A stretch of 64,000 nt of DNA from Acidobacteriota bacterium (GTDB lineage: Bacteria; Acidobacteriota; Thermoanaerobaculia; Multivoradales; Multivoraceae). The stretch's first letter is position 1, and every line of letters begins with the position of its first letter. Positions 17,446 through 26,050 of this stretch are shown piece by piece. The DNA is taken from positions 1,517,778 to 1,581,777 of the forward strand of contig JAPOWR010000001.1 in assembly GCA_026707545.1 (NCBI GenBank), given 5' to 3'. The notes beneath the pieces were generated by a model. It did no database searches, was not told where the DNA came from, and saw only the letters and a program-made list of their open reading frames with translations. A program made the translations under genes and the position numbers.

Positions 17446-18555
17446 ATGTTGCTGCTGGTCCTTCCCTGGGACGCCGAGGCCGACGCGTCCGCCGAGTGGT
17501 GGTACCTCCGCCGCTGGCTCGCCTCTGAGGCTCGCGCCGTGTTCGGCGAAGTCGACGTCGTCTCCGAGCTGCCGGCCAAGCCGCCCGATGATGCAGAAGC
17601 AATCCTCGTCCTGAGGTCCTGTCGCGTCCTGGTTGGCCGCAAGTCTCTGCGCAGAATGCGAGAAGAACTCGCGGCGCACAGCCGTGACGGCGGCGACGGC
17701 GCCGTCTACGCCACCGACCTGACGACGACCGGGCCGGAGGCGGGCGCCGACCTGTTCACACTCGCGGACTTCGAACAGGCGGAGGCGGCCTGGCTGGCAG
17801 GTGACGGACCCGACGCGGCCACGGCTCCGTCCGGGGAAGGTACCTTCCCGGCAGCCCTGCTGTCCCCAGCGGCCACCGCCAGGTGTGTCTCGGGCGAGCG
17901 GATACCCGGTCCGCGAGCCGGCCTCTGCTACGAGTTCATCGACTACTACGGCGGCGAACGTGCCGATGTCCTGCCGCTCCTGCCACCAGACCTCGGGCCC
18001 GAATCCTCCGTCCTGGAGGTCGGTTGCGGCCGCGGCGCGACCGCGGCCCTGATCAGGGAGCGTCTGGGTTGCCGCACCGTCGGAATCGAACTGAATCCCG
18101 AAGCGGCACTGGCAGCCGAGAGCCGGCTCGACCGGGTGATTCGGGGTGACGTCCAGACCGTGGAACCCGGAGAGACCTTCGACGCGATCGTCGCCTTCGA
18201 GCTGTTCGAGCACCTGACCGACGGTCAGGCGTTCCTCGAACGCGCCGCCGGCTGGCTCCGTCCCGGCGGACGAATGGTCTTCTCCGTGCCGAATGTCGGG
18301 CACTACTCGGTCGTCGAGGACCTGATCGCCGGGCGCTGGGACTACATCCCCATGGGACTTCTCTGCGCGACCCACGTCCGCTTCTTCACCCGCCGCACGC
18401 TCGAGGACTGGTTGCATGCGGCCGGCTTCGACCGCTACCGGATCGACGCCCAGACCACTCCCCTGCCGGCCCGGATGGACGCGCTGCCGGAGTCGTTTGC
18501 GCCGGACCGCGAGAGCCTGACCACAGCCGGCTTCTACGTCTCGATCTTCACCTAG
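17446..18555 (+). CDS. SAM-dependent class I methyltransferase with unknown N-terminal domain
   Basis: 369 residues. The C-terminal half (~180-350) is a methyltransferase: motif I VLEVGCGRGATAALI, the acidic strand end VGIELN, FDAIVAFELFEHLTDG, then LRPGGRMVFSVPNVGHYSVVEDL and FFTRRTLEDWLHAAGF. The pattern resembles sugar- or glycolipid-modifying methyltransferases. The N-terminal ~170 residues (LLLVLPWDAEADASAEWWYLRRWLASEA) form an alpha/beta region I do not recognise. It may be a degenerate glycosyltransferase-like or response-type domain that binds a partner. The stop TAG shares CTAG (18552-18555) with the stop of the convergent glycosyltransferase gene. A shared surface-glycan pathway is an inference from this neighbourhood only. 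Confidence 0.85.
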   Translation: MLLLVLPWDAEADASAEWWYLRRWLASEARAVFGEVDVVSELPAKPPDDAEAILVLRSCRVLVGRKSLRRMREELAAHSRDGGDGAVYATDLTTTGPEAGADLFTLADFEQAEAAWLAGDGPDAATAPSGEGTFPAALLSPAATARCVSGERIPGPRAGLCYEFIDYYGGERADVLPLLPPDLGPESSVLEVGCGRGATAALIRERLGCRTVGIELNPEAALAAESRLDRVIRGDVQTVEPGETFDAIVAFELFEHLTDGQAFLERAAGWLRPGGRMVFSVPNVGHYSVVEDLIAGRWDYIPMGLLCATHVRFFTRRTLEDWLHAAGFDRYRIDAQTTPLPARMDALPESFAPDRESLTTAGFYVSIFT

Positions 18556-19556
18556 GGGCGGAACGCCCTCACCAGCGCTTCACCGGTGCGGCGTTCCGTG
18601 TAGGTCTCGGCAATCGCGCGTCCGGCCCGGCCGAGCCGCCGGCGCAGTTCCCGGTCACGCCACAGGCGCTCCACCGCGTCGCGAAGCGCCACCCCGTTAC
18701 CGAACGGCACCTTGATCGAGGCCCGGTCTTCCGCATCGAGGTCGCGGTGGGAGGGAATGTCCGTCAGAACGCAGGGACGGGTACAGCCCATCGCCTCCAG
18801 AGCGAGCAGGCCGAAGCCCTCGAGAGGTGACGACGGCCCGACGCACAGATCGACGTCCTGGATCAATGCCGGAACCTCGGCGGGCGCAACGTGACGGTGC
18901 CGCTCCGCTTCAGGCCAGAAGGCGACTTCTTCCGCGTCCGCGTCGAGAGACAGCCGCACCAGCTCGAGACGGCCGCCGCTCCGTTCGAAGAGCGGACGCA
19001 GCGCCCGCAGGCACCAGGCCACCCCCTTGACCTCGAGATTCCAGTGCCCGCTGACCAGCACCCGTAGCCGTCCGTCCTCGATTCGCTCCCTCGCCGGCGG
19101 CCGGAACAGGTCCGGCTCGAAGGGCTGCGGAATCCACCGGGCCACTACGCCGTGACGATCGTGGATGGTACGGGCGAGGTGCGGCGACACGACCAGCTTC
19201 CGAGCCGGCAACTCGTACGCGGCTCGCATCACCTCGCGTTCGGCCACCGTCAAGGTCTCGTGACCCGGCTCGTACCCCTGGGAGAGGTGACACGCCAGGC
19301 GCTCGGCGATCTCGATCGCCGGAGCGACCGTCGGCGCCAACGTCCCCACCGCTACCTCGACCCGCGGCAACGATCGACCATCGAGGGTCCGAACCTGCCG
19401 GTAGAAGGTGTCCGCGCCATCGAACCAGTTCGGGCACGGATCCGGCGAGTGGACGGTTGCGTCGACTCCGAGGCCCCGAAGCGCCCGGACGTGCTGCAAC
19501 ACGACCTTGACGCCTCCATAGAGGGCGGCGCCGGGCAACAGGTAGGCGACTCTCAG
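18552..19556 (-). CDS. Glycosyltransferase (GT4-like, GT-B fold), probable CTG start
   Basis: About 334 residues. The N-terminal strand LRVAYLLPGAALYGGVKVVLQH is the usual opening of GT-B glycosyltransferases. The donor-binding domain shows LVSGHWNLEVKG-like LRVLVSGHWNLEVKG, DLCVGPSSPLEGFGLLALEAMGCTRPCVLTDIPSH (the GT4 E-x7-E region) and RRLGRAGRAIAETYTERRTGEAL. It would transfer a sugar from a nucleotide donor to a glycan or lipid at the cytoplasmic face. No ATG or GTG lies at the expected start. A TTG at 19538 would cut off the first beta strand. A CTG at 19556 overlaps the upstream stop as CTGA (19553-19556) and keeps the strand, so I prefer it. Confidence 0.8.
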   Translation of the reverse strand: MRVAYLLPGAALYGGVKVVLQHVRALRGLGVDATVHSPDPCPNWFDGADTFYRQVRTLDGRSLPRVEVAVGTLAPTVAPAIEIAERLACHLSQGYEPGHETLTVAEREVMRAAYELPARKLVVSPHLARTIHDRHGVVARWIPQPFEPDLFRPPARERIEDGRLRVLVSGHWNLEVKGVAWCLRALRPLFERSGGRLELVRLSLDADAEEVAFWPEAERHRHVAPAEVPALIQDVDLCVGPSSPLEGFGLLALEAMGCTRPCVLTDIPSHRDLDAEDRASIKVPFGNGVALRDAVERLWRDRELRRRLGRAGRAIAETYTERRTGEALVRAFRP

Positions 19557-20935
19557 GCCACGATTCCCAGGGGTGCCCGTGTCCTGTACGCGCCACGGGT
19601 GAAGTCCGGGAACTCGACCGGCTCGCTGCCCCGCGCGACCGAAAGCTCGCTCAGTTCGACCGGCGCCGACAGAGCCGCCGCATCGTAGACGTCCATGTCC
19701 ATCGGTGTGCCCTCAAGGAGGCAGCGGATCAACCGGTAGTCCTCGAGATAGTCCATGCCCCCGTGACCGGCACCCTCGGCGTCGCCGGCCCGCTCCGTCC
19801 AGAGGGGATGCTCGAACCGCTCCCGGTAGGGTCCGACATCGCTCCAGTCGTGTCCCTCGGCCTCGCCTTCGATGAAGATGCGGTCAGGGAATCCGGCGAA
19901 CACACCGCGCGTGCCCTGCACCAGGTTCAACCGACTGTAGGGCCTCGGGGTCGTCGTATCGTGTTGAAGCAGGATGCTGCGGCCGCGCCGCGTCCGGATC
20001 AGGCTCGAGTTCATGTCGCCGAGGGCATAGCGGACCCTGGCGCGCGGATCGTCGGCGCCGAAGCGCTCCGCCGCGTAGAGCGCCAGCCCCTTGGCGGGGC
20101 TCGACAGCGAGACCAGGTACTCGAAGCAGTCACCCCGGTTGATGTCCATGCACTGGGCTACGGGCCCAAGGCCGTGCGTCGGGTAGAGGTTCGCGTTGCG
20201 TTCGACCGAGTGCTGAAGCCGCCACAGCCCCTCGTTCGCGTCGGAGAACTTGAGCGACCGCAGGTCGTGAATGTAGGCAGCTTCGCCGTGCAGAAGTTCG
20301 CCGAACAGACCCTGCCGCACCATGTTCAGGACCATCATCTCGCTGCGGCCGTAGTTGCAGTTCTCCATCATCACGCAGTGGCGGGCGGTTCGTTCGGCAG
20401 TCTCGACGAGCCGCCAGCAGCCTTCGATCGTGATCGCGGCCGGCACCTCGACCGCCGTGTGCTTGCCGGTCTCCATCGCCTCGACGCACACTGGCACGTG
20501 CCACCGCCACGGCGTCGCGTTGAACACCAGGTCGACGTCGTCCCGCTCGCAGAGCCGCTTGAAGTCCGTCTCGTCCCGCGTGTAGAGCTCCGGCGGCTCA
20601 TTGTCCGCGTCGACGACCCACGAGGCCACCTCCTCGGCACGGGGCTCGTCGATGTCGCAGACCGCCACGACGTCAACTCCCTCGATGCGCAGGAAGTTGC
20701 GCACGTGGCTGCCACCCTGCAGGCCGACGCCAACGAAGCCGATCCGAACCCGCTCGAGTGGAGGCGAGGCGAAACCCGCGCGGTACCCCTCGGCCGCCGC
20801 TTCGTTTTGCTGCGCGGGGCTCTGTCCCCCAGCCGGATCCTGCCCCGCCGCGGCGCGGGCGCGAAGAGCGGCAGCGGTCGCCGCCGGCCCCACCCAGGCC
20901 GCCTTCAGCAGATCCCGGCGCCCCCAATCGGGCAT
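19553..20935 (-). CDS. Gfo/Idh/MocA oxidoreductase, GH109-like, Tat signal
   Basis: 460 residues from the ATG at 20935; an open frame extends to 21034 but would run through a strong hairpin. The N-terminus has a twin-arginine signal (GRRDLLKAAWVGPAATAAALRA). The NAD-binding Rossmann motif is GFVGVGLQGGSHVRNFL, followed by VDVVAVCDIDEPRAEE. Features shared with GH109 alpha-N-acetylgalactosaminidase-type members include CVMMENCNYGR, NLYPTHGLGPVAQCMDINRGD, and GHGGMDYLEDYRLI. Such enzymes use bound NAD+ to cleave glycosides by an oxidation/elimination route; substrate specificity here is unknown. The glycosyltransferase starts inside its stop codon (CTGA), so the two are one transcription unit. 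Confidence 0.87.
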   Translation of the reverse strand: MPDWGRRDLLKAAWVGPAATAAALRARAAAGQDPAGGQSPAQQNEAAAEGYRAGFASPPLERVRIGFVGVGLQGGSHVRNFLRIEGVDVVAVCDIDEPRAEEVASWVVDADNEPPELYTRDETDFKRLCERDDVDLVFNATPWRWHVPVCVEAMETGKHTAVEVPAAITIEGCWRLVETAERTARHCVMMENCNYGRSEMMVLNMVRQGLFGELLHGEAAYIHDLRSLKFSDANEGLWRLQHSVERNANLYPTHGLGPVAQCMDINRGDCFEYLVSLSSPAKGLALYAAERFGADDPRARVRYALGDMNSSLIRTRRGRSILLQHDTTTPRPYSRLNLVQGTRGVFAGFPDRIFIEGEAEGHDWSDVGPYRERFEHPLWTERAGDAEGAGHGGMDYLEDYRLIRCLLEGTPMDMDVYDAAALSAPVELSELSVARGSEPVEFPDFTRGAYRTRAPLGIVA

Positions 20936-21000
20936 CCGCCTAGCGCCGCCAAACCCGTCGCAGGCTCCGTGTTTGGCCCCAGCCCCCACCTCCCTAGCAC

Positions 21001-21042
21001 CTTGCGCCGTGGAACTCGCTTCGCTGCGTTCCACGGCGCAAG
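21001..21042 (-). terminator. Strong 15-bp hairpin after coxB
   Basis: A perfect inverted repeat: left arm 21001-21015, right arm 21028-21042, 12-base loop. It begins 3 bases after the coxB stop (21046) on the minus strand. There is no U-tract on the minus side, so it could terminate, stabilise the cox mRNA 3' end, or be a REP-like element. It argues against the longer start of the GH109-like gene. Confidence 0.55.
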
Positions 21043-21045
21043 CTC

Positions 21046-21852
21046 CTAGAAGTTAAAGAAGTCGTCTTCGCCGGTGTCGCCGAGGTAGGACGCCTCTTCA
21101 TCGAGCCACGCCTGGAACTCTTCCTCGGTGTGGACGGTCAGGAAGCCGCGCATCGAGTAATGGCTGTTGCCGCAGAGCTGGGCGCAGGCGATCTCGTAGA
21201 CGTAGTCGGGATTGCCCGTCTCTTCCCGGATCTGGGCGGTCGTCTTCGTGGGTACGAACCACACCGGAATCGACAGCCCGGGAATGGCGTCCTGCTTGAT
21301 CCGCATGTTCGGCAGGTTGAAGCTGTGGATCACGTCCTTGGACGACAGGTGGATGATCGCAGCTTGGTCGACCGGCAGGTGTAACTGGTTGACCGTCCAG
21401 ATGTCGTCGGCGCCGTGCTCGTCGCTGCGGTCCAGGCCGATCGGGTTCGTCGCCTCGTCGACCAGGTTCACGTCCGCCGCACCGAACTCGCCGTCCGCGC
21501 CCGGATACCAGACGTTCCACGCGAACTGCTGGGCCACGACGCGGACGACGGTCGCTTCGGACTCGTCGGGCACTTCATCGACCCGTTCCGCCCACATCGG
21601 GATCGAGAAGCCGAGCAGGAGGATGCCCTCCGCGATCGCCACGGCGACCTCTCCCCACGTGCTCGCCTTGCTCTTGACGCCGACGTAGTCCGCCTTCGGA
21701 TTCCGGCCGGCGCGAAAACGCATCAGCGTGTAGATGAAGAACACGCCCCAGACGACGAAGAGCGCGAGCATCAGGTAGTGCACAACGTCGATCATGTTGT
21801 CGATATCGCCGGCGTGCTCCGAAGCAGCCACCGGGAACATGGCATCCATCAT
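21046..21852 (-). CDS. coxB: Cytochrome c oxidase subunit II (CuA)
   Basis: 268 residues. Two membrane helices (YLMLALFVVWGVFFIYTLM and a second around VAVAIAEGILLLGFSIPMW) anchor a periplasmic cupredoxin domain. The binuclear CuA ligands are all present: His in DVIHSFNLPNMRIKQD and the CAQLCGNSHYSM motif (two Cys, Glu position taken by the backbone of Gln, His, Met). The aromatic electron-entry region is QQFAWNVWYPG. There is no C-terminal cytochrome c domain, so an external carrier must feed it. It is the last gene of the minus-strand cox operon; its ATG overlaps the previous stop by four bases. A long hairpin follows it. Confidence 0.95.
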   Translation of the reverse strand: MMDAMFPVAASEHAGDIDNMIDVVHYLMLALFVVWGVFFIYTLMRFRAGRNPKADYVGVKSKASTWGEVAVAIAEGILLLGFSIPMWAERVDEVPDESEATVVRVVAQQFAWNVWYPGADGEFGAADVNLVDEATNPIGLDRSDEHGADDIWTVNQLHLPVDQAAIIHLSSKDVIHSFNLPNMRIKQDAIPGLSIPVWFVPTKTTAQIREETGNPDYVYEIACAQLCGNSHYSMRGFLTVHTEEEFQAWLDEEASYLGDTGEDDFFNF

Positions 21853-22376
21853 GATTTGAGAGGCTCCTCAACTGTGCTCCACCAGGGCGGCACGGGGTCT
21901 TTCTGAGAGTACTCGCGGAACCGGCGCGCGCGGCGCCGGAGATAGAGGAAGAAGAGAACGAAGGCGATCTGCATCGCGAACACCGAACCGAGCAGGAACC
22001 AGGCGCCCGCGCGCGCGGCATCGAGCATTCCGCCACCCCCGCCGCCGCCGAAGATGCCCCCGCCGACGCCCTCGTCGCCCAGGCCGCCGTAGCAGGCCCT
22101 GCAGGCCCAGGCAGCGGGTTCGGAAGCGAACAGCCAGGCCGCGGCGACGACCGGGATCGTGCGGAACAGCTTGCGGCGCCGCGCCCACTCCTCTTCGGGC
22201 GTCGTGATCTTGCGCCAGAACCAGACGCCGTACCAGACCAGAGCGGCCGCGACCGCGAAGGACAGGAAGGCGCCTACCGCGTAGCCGCCGCCTTGGGCGA
22301 GGCACCAGCCGCCGAAGAACAGCGCCAGCAGGACGGCGCTGCCCACGAAGACGATGTGAATGACCTTCAGGTTCAT
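21849..22376 (-). CDS. Glycine-rich membrane protein of the cox operon, unknown
   Basis: 175 residues with about four hydrophobic segments (near 7-28, 31-53, 70-92 and 121-145). Between the third and fourth lies WACRACYGGLGDEG, with two Cys three apart, followed by a run of glycines broken by one Phe. I do not recognise the family. Its position between the subunit IV-like and subunit II genes, with a four-base overlap into coxB, suggests an accessory or assembly role in the oxidase. A CxxC-type pair facing the periplasm could handle copper, but that is inference. The C-terminal tail is basic (LRRRARRFREY). Confidence 0.75.
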   Translation of the reverse strand: MNLKVIHIVFVGSAVLLALFFGGWCLAQGGGYAVGAFLSFAVAAALVWYGVWFWRKITTPEEEWARRRKLFRTIPVVAAAWLFASEPAAWACRACYGGLGDEGVGGGIFGGGGGGGMLDAARAGAWFLLGSVFAMQIAFVLFFLYLRRRARRFREYSQKDPVPPWWSTVEEPLKS

Positions 22377-22383
22377 GGTTCGA

Positions 22384-22722
22384 TCAGTGCGGCTCGGCGC
22401 CTCCGCCGGAGGTGAAGTGTCCGAGCTGGTCGATCACCGAGGTCAGAAGTGGCAGGGCCACCAGGGCAACGAGGAACGCTCCCGTCAGCGCCAGAGCCCA
22501 GTAGATGACCCTCTTCTCGTCGATCAGGTGCATGAAGAAGCAGGCGACCAGGGACGCCTTCACGGTGGCGATGAACAGACCGATCGTCAGGGCCACCGGT
22601 ACGGAAACGTCAAGGTAGTACGCGCCGACCGTGGCCAGGGTGCCTACCATCAGGGCGACGAACACCAGGATGTACGTACGGACGGTCTTGTCGAGATCGG
22701 CGTGGTCACTCATGGGCTGCAA
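22384..22722 (-). CDS. Cytochrome c oxidase subunit IV-like protein (caa3/bo3 type)
   Basis: 112 residues with three membrane helices: TYILVFVALMVGTLATVGAYYL, VALTIGLFIATVKASLVACFFMHL and WALALTGAFLVALVALPLL. The KASLVACFFMHL segment is the hallmark of the small bacterial oxidase subunit IV (CtaF/CyoD-like). It is a structural subunit and carries no cofactor. It lies between coxC (43 bases upstream) and the Gly-rich protein (7 bases downstream) on the same strand. Confidence 0.9.
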   Translation of the reverse strand: MQPMSDHADLDKTVRTYILVFVALMVGTLATVGAYYLDVSVPVALTIGLFIATVKASLVACFFMHLIDEKRVIYWALALTGAFLVALVALPLLTSVIDQLGHFTSGGGAEPH

Positions 22723-22765
22723 GTCGCTCCAGGGTAGCTATCGGATGAGGCAATCAGGCCGTCGC

Positions 22766-23365
22766 CTACAGGAGGTAGAAGACGGGGAAGAGGAAGATCC
22801 AGACGAGGTCGACGAAGTGCCAGAACAGCCCCGAGTGCTCGACCCGGTCGGTCAACCACTGGCGGTTGGTGTGGAACAGCTTCGACCCCGGCCCGGTGAA
22901 GTAGGCGTTCCACGCCATGCCGCCGATCACGTGGAGGGCGTGCAGCCCCGTCATCGTGAAGTAGATCGCGAGGTAGGTGTTCGACGACGGAAAGTGGTCG
23001 TGCGCGAACTTCGCCGTGTACTCGAAGTACTTGATGACGAGGAAGATGCCGCCACAGCCGACGGTGGCCCACCCGAACAGCTTGAACCGGCCCAACTGCC
23101 CGCGCATCAGGGAAGCCCAGGCCATCACCATCGTCAGACTGGAAGCGATCAGCACGATCGTGTTGATCGTGGCCAGCGGAATGTTCAGCTCCGCCTCTTC
23201 CTGCATGTGAGCCCACTGCCCGTCCGACCCGAGGCGCAGCATGATGAAGGTGGCGAACAGCGCACCGAACAGCATGACCTCCGAGGTCAGGAACAGCCAG
23301 ATCCCGATCTTGCCGTTGTTGAGGCCCGTTTCGGGGTGGGCTTCTACCGTGTACGGAATTTCCAT
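22766..23365 (-). CDS. coxC: Cytochrome c oxidase subunit III
   Basis: 199 residues, the short five-helix form of subunit III. Recognisable segments are GIWLFLTSEVMLFGALFATFIMLR, the central MVMAWASLMRGQ, FTMTGLHALHVIGGMAWNAYF and WHFVDLVWIFLFPVFYLL. The Glu in LTSEVMLF corresponds to the conserved acidic residue near subunit I. It follows coxA by 21 bases in the operon. Confidence 0.95.
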   Translation of the reverse strand: MEIPYTVEAHPETGLNNGKIGIWLFLTSEVMLFGALFATFIMLRLGSDGQWAHMQEEAELNIPLATINTIVLIASSLTMVMAWASLMRGQLGRFKLFGWATVGCGGIFLVIKYFEYTAKFAHDHFPSSNTYLAIYFTMTGLHALHVIGGMAWNAYFTGPGSKLFHTNRQWLTDRVEHSGLFWHFVDLVWIFLFPVFYLL

Positions 23366-23386
23366 CTCTTGTGCGCCCTCGAACGG

Positions 23387-25144
23387 TCAGGTGGAGGCCG
23401 GTTCGGCCTGTGGGACGTAGTCCTGGTCGCTACCCGGGACGCTGTACTCGTACGGCCCGCGCACAACCTCGATCGGCTGATCGAAGTTGCCGTGCGGAGC
23501 CGGCGACGGCGCCAACCACTCGACCGTGGTCGAGTTCCAGGGGTTGCGGCCGGCCTTCTTGCCGTTCCGGATGCTCATGAAGAAGTTGATGATGAACGGA
23601 ATCTGGGCCACCGCCAGGCACCAGGCCGAAACGGACATCATCCGGTTCAGGCCCGCGACCTCACCGGCGAAGTCGTAGGTGATGCCGCCGTCGGCCAGAC
23701 GCCGGGAGACGCCGTTCAGGCCCTGGACCATCATCGGGAAGAAGACGCCGTTCATGAAGACGAGCGAGGGCCAGAAGTGCAGCTTGCCGAGGGTCTCGTT
23801 CATCATGCGGCCGGTGACCTTCGGGAACCAGTAGTAGACGCCGGCGAACAGCGCGAACAACGTTCCCGGCGCGACCACGTAGTGGAAGTGGCCGATCACG
23901 TAGTAGGTGTCGTGGAGCGGAATGTCCGCCGCTGACAGCCCGAGCGGCAAGCCCGTCAGTCCTCCGATGCCGAACATCGGCAGGAAGCCGAGCGCGAAGA
24001 GCATCGCCGTGTTGAAGCGGATGGAACCGCCCCATAACGAGATGAACAGGGCGCTCAGGATGATCACCGACGGGATCGAGATGATCATCGTCGTCGTCTG
24101 GAAGAAGGTGGACATCACCGAACCCATGCCGGTGATGAACATGTGGTGCGCCCAGACGATGAAGCTCATGAAGCCGAGGAAGATCAGCGAATACACCATC
24201 GAGCGGTAGCCCCAGAGCGGCTTGCGCGAGTTGTTCGCGATGACCTCGGCGACGATGCCCATCGCCGGCAGGATCAGGACGTAGACCTCGGGGTGAGCAA
24301 GGAACCAGAACAGGTGCTGCCAGAGCAGCGGGCTGCCGCCGCCGCTGAACTCCGCGACCTCACCGCCGATCACCAGGCCATCGGGGATGAAGAAGCTCGT
24401 GGACGCCACCCGGTCCATCAACTGCAGCACGCCCGCGGCCTCGAGCGGCGGGAAGGCGAGCAGCAGCAGGAACGCGGTGACGATCTGCGCCCAGCAGAAG
24501 AACGGCAGGCGCATCCAGGTCATACCGGGGGCGCGCAACTGGATGGCGGTGGTGATGAAGTTGATCGCACCCAGCAGCGACGAGGTGATCAGGAAGATCA
24601 TCCCGATCAGCCAGGCCGTCTGGCCGTTGAGCGCGGTGTCGGCGAGCGGCGAGTAGGAGGTCCAGCCGTTGCCCGCGGCCCCGTTCGGCAGGAAGAAGCT
24701 GCCGAACATCGTCACGCCGCCCATGAACAGGCACCAATAGCTGATCATGTTGATCCGCGGGAACGCCATGTCCGGCGCCCCTAGCTGCAGCGGCATGACG
24801 AAGTTGCCGAATCCGCCGACCGCCAGCGGCACGACGCCGAGGAACACCATGATCGTGCCGTGCATGGCGCCGAGTTCATTGTAGAAGTCCGGCAGCATGA
24901 TGCCGCCGGGCGCCCGGTTCTCGCCGAAGAGCGAGCCGACGAACGGAATCGGCTCGCCCGGGTAGGCGAGCTGCCAGCGCATCAGCATCATCAGGACGAA
25001 CCCGAAGAGCAGGAACGCCAGACCGGTGACGGAGTACTGGACGCCGATCACCTTGTGGTCGGTCGAGAAGATGAACTTCCGCCAGAAGCTCTGCTCGTGG
25101 TGATGCTCTTCGTGTGCGGGTGAAGCGTGAACGGGCTCCGCCAT
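23387..25144 (-). CDS. coxA: Cytochrome c oxidase subunit I (A1-type heme-copper oxidase)
   Basis: 585 residues, twelve membrane helices. It reduces O2 to water at a heme a3-CuB site and pumps protons. Visible features are AMHGTIMVFLGVVPL (heme a ligand His), HPEVYVLILPAMGIVAEV with the Glu that marks A1-type oxidases, the CuB histidine pair WAHHMFITGMG, and HDTYYVIGHFHYVV (heme a3 and heme a ligands). The N-terminus is His-rich (HEEHHHEQS) and cytoplasmic; its use is unknown. The gene follows the cupredoxin-like gene by 57 bases, so it is probably expressed from the promoter at 25983-26011. Confidence 0.97.
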   Translation of the reverse strand: MAEPVHASPAHEEHHHEQSFWRKFIFSTDHKVIGVQYSVTGLAFLLFGFVLMMLMRWQLAYPGEPIPFVGSLFGENRAPGGIMLPDFYNELGAMHGTIMVFLGVVPLAVGGFGNFVMPLQLGAPDMAFPRINMISYWCLFMGGVTMFGSFFLPNGAAGNGWTSYSPLADTALNGQTAWLIGMIFLITSSLLGAINFITTAIQLRAPGMTWMRLPFFCWAQIVTAFLLLLAFPPLEAAGVLQLMDRVASTSFFIPDGLVIGGEVAEFSGGGSPLLWQHLFWFLAHPEVYVLILPAMGIVAEVIANNSRKPLWGYRSMVYSLIFLGFMSFIVWAHHMFITGMGSVMSTFFQTTTMIISIPSVIILSALFISLWGGSIRFNTAMLFALGFLPMFGIGGLTGLPLGLSAADIPLHDTYYVIGHFHYVVAPGTLFALFAGVYYWFPKVTGRMMNETLGKLHFWPSLVFMNGVFFPMMVQGLNGVSRRLADGGITYDFAGEVAGLNRMMSVSAWCLAVAQIPFIINFFMSIRNGKKAGRNPWNSTTVEWLAPSPAPHGNFDQPIEVVRGPYEYSVPGSDQDYVPQAEPAST

Positions 25145-25201
25145 GGACGCCGCTCCTTTCCTGGTCCTCTTATCTCGATCCGGTCAAGACGACGTGCCGG
25201 A

Positions 25202-25930
25202 CTACTTGGGGCCCTCGAACACGAAGTTCAGGGTCTGCGTGTCGCTGGCGCCGACGGTGACGGTCTGGGTCAGCGCCCCGTCGTTCCCGAAGTTCGGGAC
25301 TTCGTGCCGGGCCTCGATCGTGTACGTGCCGGCCGGCAGATTCTCGATCCTGAACGAGCCGTCCATGCCGGTCACGGCGTAGAACGGGTGATCGACCACC
25401 GTGACCCACGAACCCATCCAGGGATGGACGTCGCACTTGATCCGAAAACGTTCCGTCTTGCCGAACTCGTAGTCGGCCTCGGTCACGTTGGCCGGCATCG
25501 CTCGGTTGAACGGCGGGTTGTCCTTGGACAGCGAGTGGACGTTGTGCAGCAGGCCGTCGGAGTTCTTCACCTTGAACTGCTGTCCGACCTGCACGCCCAT
25601 CACGTGGGGCGTGTAGATGCAGCCCTTCTGGTCCATGACGACCGGCTCGGAGGGCGCGTCGAAACTCTTGCCCTCGAGTCCCTTCGTCACCATGACGAAG
25701 ACGTTGGCGAGGGCATTGTCGGCACCGAGGACGAGCGTCTCCGGCTTGACGGCGCCGCTGTGCTTCGCCTCGCACTTGGGATCGGCTCCCATCTTCAGTG
25801 CCGGGAAGTTCGGCACGCGGCCGTCGTAGGTGATCTTGCCGACAATCGTGCCGCCGAGAGCCACCGAGGAAGTGGCCAGGGCGAGAGCGAGAAGAACGGC
25901 ACAGACGCGGATCGTCTGCTTCGGAATCAT
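25202..25930 (-). CDS. Secreted cupredoxin-like protein with carboxypeptidase-regulatory-like tail
   Basis: 242 residues from the ATG at 25930, fixed by an AAGGAG site 7-8 bases upstream. A signal peptide (1-27) leads into a plastocyanin-like region with four likely type-1 copper ligands: His129 (LLHNVH), Cys166, His169 and Met172 (KCDVHPWM). The last ~60 residues (DHPFYAVTGMDGSFRIENLPAGTYTIE) form a carboxypeptidase-regulatory/transthyretin-like fold. Similar proteins are labelled 'methylamine utilization protein' without good evidence. It sits between actF and coxA with its own promoter, so an electron carrier from complex III to the oxidase is a reasonable inference. A lipoprotein paralogue lies at 29512-30312. 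Confidence 0.85.
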   Translation of the reverse strand: MIPKQTIRVCAVLLALALATSSVALGGTIVGKITYDGRVPNFPALKMGADPKCEAKHSGAVKPETLVLGADNALANVFVMVTKGLEGKSFDAPSEPVVMDQKGCIYTPHVMGVQVGQQFKVKNSDGLLHNVHSLSKDNPPFNRAMPANVTEADYEFGKTERFRIKCDVHPWMGSWVTVVDHPFYAVTGMDGSFRIENLPAGTYTIEARHEVPNFGNDGALTQTVTVGASDTQTLNFVFEGPK

Positions 25931-25982
25931 GTCGATGCTCCTTGACAGGGAGTGGTGTTTGGGTTGACGAGGCGGGACCGGC

Positions 25983-26011
25983 AGCGTAACAAGGACGGGG
26001 GCGCGGAACAA
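25983..26011 (-). promoter_or_regulatory. Promoter of the cupredoxin-cox operon
   Basis: TTGTTC (26006-26011), a 17-base spacer and TACGCT (25983-25988) on the minus strand. The expected start lies ~46 bases before the ATG, and the leader carries AAGGAG. This would make the cox genes independent of the act genes upstream. Confidence 0.6.
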
Positions 26012-26050
26012 GAACGGATCGCAGGCGCGGCGGCGCGGGTCTGCCGTTCC

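Noticed and set aside
20936-21034. Longer N-terminus for the GH109-like oxidoreductase
   Set aside because: The extension crosses the 15-bp hairpin after coxB and would put 33 residues before the Tat motif.
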